Positions 57,786-64,000 of a DNA stretch of 64,000 bases are shown here, piece by piece (positions within the stretch are counted from its first letter, which is position 1; the number at the start of each line of letters is the position of its first letter). The stretch comes from Stenotrophomonas mori (GTDB taxonomy: Bacteria; Pseudomonadota; Gammaproteobacteria; Xanthomonadales; Xanthomonadaceae), in assembly GCF_023556335.1 (NCBI RefSeq), contig NZ_JAIKTS010000003.1, positions 347,480 through 411,479 of the forward strand, read 5' to 3'. A model generated the notes under the pieces. It was not told the DNA's origin, did no database searches, and saw only the letters and a program-made list of their open reading frames with translations. The position numbers and the translations under genes were made by a program.

Positions 57786-57797
57786 ACGTTTAAACGT
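57786..57797. repeat. Perfect palindrome beside attR
   Basis: ACGTTTAAACGT, a 12-base perfect palindrome ending four bases before the attR core. Possible binding site for a directionality factor. The 277 bases 57525-57801 hold the iterons and this palindrome and no gene. Confidence 0.45.
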
Positions 57798-57801
57798 GTG
57801 A

Positions 57802-57812
57802 TCAACGTCTGA
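57802..57812 (+). other. attR core
   Basis: TCAACGTCTGA, identical to the last 11 bases of ychF at 41834-41844. Sequence after this point is taken as original chromosome downstream of ychF. Confidence 0.75.
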
Positions 57813-57836
57813 TCCGGCACGTCCGGCAGGAAGCGC

Positions 57837-57860
57837 AAGGGCCCCGCATCGCGGGGCCTT
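57837..57860 (+). terminator. Probable original ychF terminator, displaced by the island
   Basis: Stem GGCCCCGC / GCGGGGCC with loop ATC, flanked by AA and TT, then CGCGTTT. It lies 25 bases beyond the attR core, the distance expected for a terminator just after ychF if the island were absent. Confidence 0.7.
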
Positions 57861-58015
57861 CGCGTTTGCGGGGTACGGTGTCCCGACCGCGGGGCCGGGG
57901 GCGCCGCCCGTCCGCGTGGAGGCCCTGCGGCGGTGCCGGCCGGTGCCGGCACATGCGCCGCGAGGACCATGGCGGGGACAGGCCGGGCCGGTGAGGCATC
58001 CGCCCCCGGAACGCA

Positions 58016-58040
58016 CCAGGGCCCGCGGTGCGGGCCCTGG
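58016..58040 (-). terminator. Terminator of the TonB receptor gene
   Basis: Perfect 11-bp inverted repeat CCAGGGCCCGC / GCGGGCCCTGG with loop GGT, 30 bases after the receptor's stop on the minus strand. No T-run. Confidence 0.6.
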
Positions 58041-58069
58041 TATCGGTTGCGGCGATGGAGCGTCGGGTC

Positions 58070-60862
58070 CTACAGCGGCGTGCCCCCCAGTTTCCAGGTG
58101 ACCTGCACGAAGTAGCTGCGGCCGATGGCGTCGAACCACGAGGTGTTGTAGTACGGATACGCGCCCCAGGTGGCATCCCGAGGCGGCATCTTGTCGAACA
58201 GGTTGTTGATCGACAGCGACAGGCGCAGGTGGTCGTTGATGTCGTAGCGCGCGCCGGCGTTGAAGCGCCAGGTGGCGCGGGTCCAGGCATCGTTGCTGTA
58301 GTTGGCGACGCGGCCCAGGTAGTCGCCGAACAGGCTGGCGCCCCAGGCCTCCCTGTCCCAGGTCACGCCCAGGTTGGACTTGACCCGCGGCAGGGTGGTG
58401 TCGCTGAAGGTGACCGCGAGCATGTCCTCGGTGGGGTCGCCCGGGTACTGCTGGCGGGTGTGGCGGTGCGCCCAGGTGTAGCTGCCGCTGAAGCGGAAGT
58501 TGCCCGCGGCCGCGGTCTCCAGCCGGTAGCCGGCGGTGACGTCCACGCCCGAGGTCTCTTCGCGGGCGATGTTGATCGGCGCGAAGTGGATGCTGGTGAG
58601 GTCGCCGTTGGCGTCGCGCTTCACCCGGGCCAGGGCGTCCACGCAGGTCGGCGAGTTCGCATCCACGGCCGCGCCGGTGTCGGTGACGCCCAGGCGGCAG
58701 TTGGCCTCGGTGATGCGCAGGATCTCGCGGTCCTGCGACAGCACCTGGTTCATGACCTTGATCTTGTAGTAGTCCACGGCCAGGTCGAGGTTGGCGACGG
58801 GCGACCACACCAGGCCGGCGGTGAACGACTTGCTGGTCTCCACGTCCAGGTTCCGGTTGCCGGCGTAGACGTCCAGGGTGTTGGCGTCCCAGCCGCCATT
58901 GTCCCAGCACGTCCCGTTGCCGAACCCGGGCTGGTCGCGGCGGCACTGGTAATAGTCGGTGGAGACCTTGCGGTAGTAGTCGTCACCGGCGAACAGGTAG
59001 TGCATGTCCGGCGCGCGGAAGCCGGTGCCGTAGGAGCCGCGCACCAGCAGCGTGTCCAGCGGGCGCCATTCGAGGCCGGCGCTGTAGGTGAACTTGCCGG
59101 GCGCGCGGTCGCCGAAGCTGTAGCGGTCGTAGCGCCCGGCGAGGCTGGCCTGCAGGCTGGAGAGCAGCGGGACCCGCAGCTCGCCGGCGGCACTCCAGCG
59201 GTTGCGGCTGCCGCGTCCGTCGCCGTACTGCGGGCCGTAGTAGGCGTCGGCGGTGAGCGCCAGCGGGTCGGGGCGGATGGCGTAGTTCTGGTGCCCGTAC
59301 TCGACCACGCCGGCGAAGCCGACGTCGCCCGCCGGCAGCGAGAACAGGGCCGGCGTATCGGTGGTGAAGCTGACGTTGTCGTTCTTGGCCTCGGGGCGGA
59401 AGTGCGACATCGCCGCGATGGAGGCGAACTCGGACGGGGTCAGCGGCTTGAACAGGCGGGCCGGGTCGGCGTCGTAGACCGCGTAGCCGTCGGCGTCGTA
59501 GCCCAGGCGGTCGCCCAGGAACAGGCGGTTGGCGGCGTCGGCCTTGATGCGCGGCATCTTCACGTCGGCCTTGTACTGGGAATGGTTGTAGGCCGCCTCC
59601 CAGTTCCAGCTGTCGCCGAACAGGCCCTTCAGGCCGGTGGTGACCGCCAGCGTCTTCTGGGTGGTGGTGTTCATGCGGTTCGCGAGGTTGCCGACCTCCT
59701 CCGGGCTGAACTGGCGCTGCCAGATCTCGTAGCCGCCGGTGCGCGCGTTGTAGAACACCTTGTCGTTGTTGTCGGTGGATGCCGGGTCGTGGAACTCCCA
59801 GCCCATGTTGTCGCTGACCGCCGAGCTGCTGCCGTTGCCGGTCATCAGCTTGACCTCCTGGCGGCCGAGCTGGACGTCGGCGAACCAGGAGAGGTTCTCG
59901 CCGAAGCGGTACTCGAACGAACCGTAGGCGGTGGCGCCCTTGCGCTCGTTGTTGATGGTGCGCTGCGCGGTGACCCGTTCGCTGCCGCAATAGGGCTCGC
60001 CGTAGAGGTCCTCGGCCAGGTGGGTGCTGCCCTGGTTGAGGCCGGCCATGCCGGCGCACTGGTCGCCCGGGTCGAGCGCGACGTCGGCATCGACGTCGTA
60101 ACGGCGTGCCACCAGGGTGGGCAGGCGGCTGCGCGGGGTCGGCCCGTCGAGCGTGGAGTCCTGCACCTTGCGCCGGGTGCCCCAGACCGGGCGCTTGTTC
60201 ATCAGCTCGACACCGATGATGCCGCTGAAGTCGCCGTCCTCGAACCCGGTGGTCAGGGTCAGGTCGTGCGATTCGCCACCGCCGCGGCTGGTGTCGCCAT
60301 AACGGTAGTCGAGGGTGGTGCCGTCGGCGGACTTCTTGAGGATGAAGTTGATCACGCCGGCCATCGCGTCCGAGCCGTAGACGGCGGAGGCGCTGCCGGT
60401 CAGGACTTCAATGCGGTCGATCATGCCCAGCGGGATGTTGCCGATGTCGGTGAAGTTGCTCTTGCCTTCCAGCGGCAGCGGGAAGTCGGCGACGCGGCGG
60501 CCGTTGATCAGCACCAGGGTGTGGTTGGGGCCGAGGCCGCGCAGGTCCACCGCCTGGGCGCCGGGAGTGGACTGAGCGCTGGTGGTGTTCTGCTGGCCCT
60601 GGGTGTAGCCGTTGTTCTGGCTGAGCGAGCGCAGCACATCCGGCACGCTGGTGAAGCCGGCGGCCTTGATCTGCTCGGCGTTGACCACCGTGACCGGCGC
60701 CGGCCCTTCCAGCTGCGCGCGGGGAATGCGCGAGCCGGTGACCTGCACCGTGTCCAGCTGCCGGGTCGCGTCGTCGCCGCCGCTCTGCGCCATGGCCGAT
60801 GCGGGGAGGGCCATGCCGAGCAGGGCCAGTTGGATTGAAGCCACCATCGCGTTCTTGCGCAT
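58070..60862 (-). CDS. TonB-dependent receptor
   Basis: Outer-membrane active transporter of 930 residues. Signal peptide (VASIQLALLGMALPASAMAQ, about 7-26), plug domain from about 40 (VTGSRIPRAQLEGPAPVTVV, VDLRGLGPNHTLVLINGRRV, GSASAVYGSDAMAGVINFIL), then a 22-strand barrel. It ends in the aromatic outer-membrane signature SYFVQVTWKL with GGTPL. The plug type is the peptide- or oligomer-uptake group common in xanthomonads. Divergent from the cyanophycinase gene, so uptake of released dipeptides is a reasonable guess. ATG 60862. Confidence 0.9.
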   Translation of the reverse strand: MRKNAMVASIQLALLGMALPASAMAQSGGDDATRQLDTVQVTGSRIPRAQLEGPAPVTVVNAEQIKAAGFTSVPDVLRSLSQNNGYTQGQQNTTSAQSTPGAQAVDLRGLGPNHTLVLINGRRVADFPLPLEGKSNFTDIGNIPLGMIDRIEVLTGSASAVYGSDAMAGVINFILKKSADGTTLDYRYGDTSRGGGESHDLTLTTGFEDGDFSGIIGVELMNKRPVWGTRRKVQDSTLDGPTPRSRLPTLVARRYDVDADVALDPGDQCAGMAGLNQGSTHLAEDLYGEPYCGSERVTAQRTINNERKGATAYGSFEYRFGENLSWFADVQLGRQEVKLMTGNGSSSAVSDNMGWEFHDPASTDNNDKVFYNARTGGYEIWQRQFSPEEVGNLANRMNTTTQKTLAVTTGLKGLFGDSWNWEAAYNHSQYKADVKMPRIKADAANRLFLGDRLGYDADGYAVYDADPARLFKPLTPSEFASIAAMSHFRPEAKNDNVSFTTDTPALFSLPAGDVGFAGVVEYGHQNYAIRPDPLALTADAYYGPQYGDGRGSRNRWSAAGELRVPLLSSLQASLAGRYDRYSFGDRAPGKFTYSAGLEWRPLDTLLVRGSYGTGFRAPDMHYLFAGDDYYRKVSTDYYQCRRDQPGFGNGTCWDNGGWDANTLDVYAGNRNLDVETSKSFTAGLVWSPVANLDLAVDYYKIKVMNQVLSQDREILRITEANCRLGVTDTGAAVDANSPTCVDALARVKRDANGDLTSIHFAPINIAREETSGVDVTAGYRLETAAAGNFRFSGSYTWAHRHTRQQYPGDPTEDMLAVTFSDTTLPRVKSNLGVTWDREAWGASLFGDYLGRVANYSNDAWTRATWRFNAGARYDINDHLRLSLSINNLFDKMPPRDATWGAYPYYNTSWFDAIGRSYFVQVTWKLGGTPL

Positions 60863-61045
60863 GCATCTGTTCTCTGCTGAAAGACCTTGCGGAAGCGTCC
60901 GGCCGATCCTTGGCAGAGGCTGCGGATTGCCCGCCGCATACATGAACGGGCGACAACATCTAACACGGTTTTTACATTCTTGACCACTGCCTGAAAGTCT
61001 GGCATCACCCAGCGGATCTTTGGCGGACGATGGCGGGAGTGCGGC

Positions 61046-62068
61046 ATGGGAATCAGGACCCCCCGGTGGGGATGGGCGCTGGCGGCGCTGGCGCTGCTGG
61101 GCATGGCCGCAACGGCGGCCGCGGACGGCGGCCGGCGGGCCCCGGAGCAGGGCTACCGGTACTACGACGTGGGCGACCTGGAGGCACCGCGGCCCGGGCG
61201 GACCGAGCCGGCGCTGCTGTTGATGGGCGGGGGCGACTGGGTGCCGGAGGCCATGCACTGGTGGGTCGAGCGGGCCGGCCATGGCCGCGTGGTGATCCTG
61301 CGCGCCTCCGGCGACGATGCCCTGCAGAAAGAGCTGTACGAGGACATCGGCGGGGTCACCGCGGTGCAGACACTGGTGTTCGACAGCCGCACCGCGGCGG
61401 ACGACCCCAGGGTGCTGCGCATCGTCCAGGAGGCCGATGCGATCTTCCTCGCCGGCGGCGACCAGGCGCGCTATGTGCGTTTCTGGAAGGGCACCGCCCT
61501 GAACCGGGCGCTGGACGCGCACGTGGCGGCAGGCAAGCCGATCGGCGGTACCAGTGCCGGGCTGGCGATCCTGGGCCGCTACAGCTACGGCGCGATGGAC
61601 GGCGGCAGCGTCGACTCCAGGACCGCGTTGTCCGATCCGACTGGCAGCGAGGTCACGATGGAGACGGACTTCCTGACCATGCCCCACCTGTCGCGGGTGG
61701 TCACCGACACCCATTTCGCCAAGCGCGAGCGCCTGGGCCGGCTGATCGCCTTCGTCGCGCGCGCGGCCGCCGACGGGGGGCGGGACGATATCGTCGGGCT
61801 CGGGGTCGACGAAGACAGCGTGCTGTGCGTGGAGGCCGACGGCCGTGGCCGGGTGCTCTCGCTGGTCGATGGGCATGCCTGGCTGGTGATGCCGGGGCAT
61901 GCGCCGGAGCGGCTGCGCAGTGGCGAACCGCTGTCGTTCCGGGACATCCCGGTGATCGGCGTCGGGGCCGGCAGCCGCCTGCAGCTGGACGGTTTCAAGG
62001 TCGAATCGCCGGCCTTCACCGCGGTGGCCAATGTCGTGGACGGCGAGCTGCACCTGCGCCCGGAGTGA
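61046..62068 (+). CDS. Exported cyanophycinase-like peptidase (family S51)
   Basis: Predicted to cut cyanophycin into beta-Asp-Arg dipeptides. The 340-residue protein has a signal peptide (WGWALAALALLGMAATAAAD, about 8-27), LLLMGGGDWVPEAM, the FLAGGDQARYVRFW motif (about 132-145) and the nucleophile serine in GGTSAGLAILG (about 167-177), all S51 hallmarks. FLTMPHLSRVVTDTHFAKRE (about 208-227) matches the cyanophycinase substrate region. The export signal places it outside the cytoplasm. Followed 133 bases later by an isoaspartyl peptidase gene. Confidence 0.85.
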   Translation: MGIRTPRWGWALAALALLGMAATAAADGGRRAPEQGYRYYDVGDLEAPRPGRTEPALLLMGGGDWVPEAMHWWVERAGHGRVVILRASGDDALQKELYEDIGGVTAVQTLVFDSRTAADDPRVLRIVQEADAIFLAGGDQARYVRFWKGTALNRALDAHVAAGKPIGGTSAGLAILGRYSYGAMDGGSVDSRTALSDPTGSEVTMETDFLTMPHLSRVVTDTHFAKRERLGRLIAFVARAAADGGRDDIVGLGVDEDSVLCVEADGRGRVLSLVDGHAWLVMPGHAPERLRSGEPLSFRDIPVIGVGAGSRLQLDGFKVESPAFTAVANVVDGELHLRPE

Positions 62069-62201
62069 TCGCCGCCGCGGGAGCGCAGGGTGGCCGGCGC
62101 GGCGCTCCATGGGCGGTGCGGCGTGCGGAAAGACGCGCGGCATCTGTTCACGGCCCGGAGGGCATGCCTAGAATCGGGGCAACTTTCCAGGGTGACGACA
62201 C

Positions 62202-63221
62202 ATGAAGCTGACTTCCGCGGTACTGCTTGGCCTGGCCTCCCTGTCCACCGGCGCCGCCGTCGCCGCGCCGGCGTCCCCCGTGCTGGTGATCCACGGCGGG
62301 GCCGGCGTGGAGCGCGGCGACCTGGACGCGGAGGAAATGCGTGCCGCGCGCAGTGCGCTGGAGGCGGCGCTGCGCAAGGGGCATGAAGCCCTGGCCGCCG
62401 GGCGCCCGGCCCTGGACGCGGTGACCGCCGCCATCACCGTGCTGGAGGACGATCCGTCGTTCAACGCCGGCCGAGGCGCGGTCTTCACCCACGACGGCAA
62501 GAACGAGCTGGACGCCTCGCTGATGGACGGCGCCAGCCTGCGCGCCGGTGCGGTGGCCGGCGTGCACACGGTCAAGAACCCGATCCTGCTGGCCCGCGAG
62601 GTGATGGAGCATTCGCCGCACGTGATGATGATCGGGCAGGGGGCCGAGATGTTCGCCACCGAGCGCAGGCTCGAGCAGGTCGATCCCTCCTACTTCCGCA
62701 CCGAGAAGCGCTGGCAGCAGCTGCAGCGCGCGCTGCGCGAGGAGGCGGCCGGGCAGGCGCATGCCGACCTGGAGACGGCCAAGCATTTCGGCACCGTCGG
62801 CGCGGTGGCCCTGGACGCCCAGGGCAAGCTGGCCGCGGGCACCTCCACCGGTGGCATGACCAACAAGCGCTACGGGCGCGTGGGCGACTCGCCGGTGATC
62901 GGCGCCGGCACCTATGCCAGCGACGGCTGCGCGGTGTCGGGCACCGGCTGGGGCGAGTTCTACCTGCGGCTGGCGGCCGCGCACGAGATCTGCGCACGCA
63001 TGAAGTACCTCGGCGAGACCCCCGCGCAGGCCGGCGAGGAAGTGATCGTCAAGGGCATCCCGGCGCTGGGCGGGGACGGTGGCGCGATCGTGCTGTCGGC
63101 CGACGGCCGGGCCGCCACGCCGTTCAACACCCAGGGCATGTACCGCGGCTGGATCGGCGCCGACGGGGTTCCGCACGTGGCGATCTTCGAGGACGAGGCC
63201 CTGGCGTTGCCGGGGCAGTGA
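62202..63221 (+). CDS. iaaA: Exported isoaspartyl peptidase / L-asparaginase (Ntn-hydrolase)
   Basis: Plant-type asparaginase that cleaves beta-aspartyl dipeptides. The 339-residue precursor has a signal peptide (AVLLGLASLSTGAAVAAP, about 6-23), VIHGGAGVERGDL (about 29-41) and NAGRGAVFTHDGKNELDASL (about 88-107). The autoprocessing threonine is in HFGTVGAVALD (Thr about 198), followed by GKLAAGTSTGGMTNKRYGRV. It completes a two-step route with the upstream cyanophycinase. Confidence 0.93.
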   Translation: MKLTSAVLLGLASLSTGAAVAAPASPVLVIHGGAGVERGDLDAEEMRAARSALEAALRKGHEALAAGRPALDAVTAAITVLEDDPSFNAGRGAVFTHDGKNELDASLMDGASLRAGAVAGVHTVKNPILLAREVMEHSPHVMMIGQGAEMFATERRLEQVDPSYFRTEKRWQQLQRALREEAAGQAHADLETAKHFGTVGAVALDAQGKLAAGTSTGGMTNKRYGRVGDSPVIGAGTYASDGCAVSGTGWGEFYLRLAAAHEICARMKYLGETPAQAGEEVIVKGIPALGGDGGAIVLSADGRAATPFNTQGMYRGWIGADGVPHVAIFEDEALALPGQ

Positions 63222-63242
63222 GCGCGCGCAGGCGGAAAGCAG

Positions 63243-63269
63243 GGATTTTTCATCGAATGTGAAAAATCC
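63243..63269 (+). terminator. A+T-rich inverted repeat between iaaA and the tRNA promoter
   Basis: Perfect 10-bp arms GGATTTTTCA / TGAAAAATCC with a 7-base loop, 21 bases after the iaaA stop and ending three bases before the tRNA -35 box. It may terminate iaaA, and its A-tracts may act as an UP element or regulator site for the tRNA promoter. Confidence 0.55.
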
Positions 63270-63271
63270 TG

Positions 63272-63300
63272 TTGACAGTCCAGGGAGCCATCACCACAAT
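63272..63300 (+). promoter_or_regulatory. Promoter of the tRNA-Tyr-Gly-Thr-tuf transcript
   Basis: TTGACA (63272-63277), 17-base spacer, CACAAT (63295-63300), followed by the GC-rich discriminator AGCGGGC typical of stringently controlled stable-RNA promoters. It lies 56 bases before tRNA-Tyr. Confidence 0.72.
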
Positions 63301-63356
63301 AGCGGGCTCTTCCATCCCTGACCGGTTAGGCCAAGGTCAACGACACGGGATGGAGC

Positions 63357-63442
63357 GGAGGGATACCCAAGCGGCCAACGGGGGCAGACTGTAAATCTGC
63401 TGGCTTACGCCTTCGGTGGTTCGAATCCACCTCCCTCCACCA
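63357..63442 (+). tRNA. tRNA-Tyr (anticodon GTA)
   Basis: An 86-base class II tRNA with encoded CCA. The acceptor GGAGGGA pairs with TCCCTCC, the anticodon stem-loop is GCAGACTGTAAATCTGC, the long variable arm is TGGCTTACGCCTTC and the T arm is GGTGGTTCGAATCCACC. First of the Tyr-Gly-Thr group upstream of tuf. Confidence 0.97.
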
Positions 63443-63468
63443 GTTTTATGTTGTGGCTGTTTCCCGGT

Positions 63469-63542
<74 letters not shown>

Positions 63543-63579
63543 TTGAATGAATTTGGAAACATGCCATAATGCAAAGCTC

Positions 63580-63655
63580 GCTCACGTAGCTCAGTCGGTA
63601 GAGCACCTCCTTGGTAAGGAGGAGGTCGAAGGTTCGATTCCTTTCGTGAGCACCA
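63580..63655 (+). tRNA. tRNA-Thr (anticodon GGT)
   Basis: A 76-base tRNA with encoded CCA. Acceptor GCTCACG pairs with CGTGAGC, the anticodon loop TTGGTAA carries GGT, and the T arm is GAAGGTTCGATTCCTTT. 47 bases before tuf. Confidence 0.97.
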
Positions 63656-63702
63656 TCTTGATGAAAGTGCCATAACCAACCAGTTACCGAGAAGAAGCAG
63701 CC

Positions 63703-64000
<298 letters not shown>

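Larger units (their letters stand above)
41834..57812. mobile_element. Integrative genomic island carrying a type I restriction-modification defence operon
   Basis: Bounded by an 11-bp direct repeat, TCAACGTCTGA, at 41834-41844 (last codons of ychF) and 57802-57812, giving an element of 15,968 bp. The integrase is just inside the left end. GGGGGTAC iterons occur near both ends. GC content and codon use drop relative to the flanks. A strong hairpin at 57837, just beyond the right repeat, fits the terminator expected after ychF. Cargo: Fic, HsdM, HsdS, HEPN-like protein, DUF1016 nuclease, HsdR, metallopeptidase, second recombinase, hairpin-rich segment and STY4528 protein. Boundaries are inferred from sequence only. 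Confidence 0.88.

Noticed and set aside
58028..60838. Very long open frame (936 codons) on the + strand opposite the TonB receptor
   Set aside because: It mirrors the receptor gene; high GC at codon position three keeps the antisense frame open. The protein is low-complexity and matches nothing recognisable.

Overview
The window reads as a chromosome segment of a high-GC gammaproteobacterium of the Lysobacteraceae (Xanthomonadaceae), close to Stenotrophomonas or Pseudoxanthomonas. The basis is GTAG-headed palindromic repeats of the SMAG type, an O-GlcNAc-transferase-like protein of Xanthomonas length, a pyrophosphate-dependent phosphofructokinase near a pyrophosphate-driven proton pump, and the hemA-prfA / TPR-lolB-ispE-tRNA(Gln)-prs-rplY-pth-ychF arrangement. 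No 16S gene is present, so the genus is an inference.

Layout. 1-5410: pyrophosphate and nucleotide metabolism and peptidoglycan recycling (hppA edge fragment, PPi-PFK, adk, mpl). 5436-13729: a catabolic island with an IclR regulator, a cupin protein, an MFS importer, the lower meta-cleavage enzymes (tautomerase, then the dmpE-F-G-H order) and a DcaP-like outer-membrane channel; no ring-cleavage enzyme is present. 13817-26876: housekeeping and accessory genes (Lon-N protein, DedA-PAP2-LssY fusion, RIO-like kinase, SDR, K+ channel, argD, a broken HIT gene, hemL, M19 dipeptidase, thiE, rubredoxin), with two blocks of GTAG repeats. 26896-32438: PPK2, an SPFH / zinc-ribbon / small membrane protein operon, and the OGT-like protein. 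32513-41844: core operons for haem, translation, lipoprotein sorting, isoprenoids and PRPP.

41834-57812 is an integrated element of about 15.97 kb, lower in GC than its flanks, inserted exactly at the 3' end of ychF. An 11-bp core (TCAACGTCTGA) is duplicated at both ends, and the presumed native ychF terminator now lies beyond the right end. It carries a P4-type integrase and a defence operon: Fic with a winged helix, HsdM, HsdS, a HEPN-like protein, a DUF1016/YhcG nuclease, HsdR and a YgjP-type metallopeptidase. On its right side are a second tyrosine recombinase, a roughly 0.5-kb stretch packed with hairpins that may encode a structured RNA, and an STY4528-family protein. The Fic promoter is covered by repeated AAATGGGGTA sites, which suggests autoregulation.

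58070-63221: a TonB-dependent receptor, an exported cyanophycinase-like S51 peptidase and an exported isoaspartyl peptidase together suggest use of external cyanophycin or isoaspartyl peptides. The window ends with tRNA-Tyr, tRNA-Gly and tRNA-Thr and the start of tuf.
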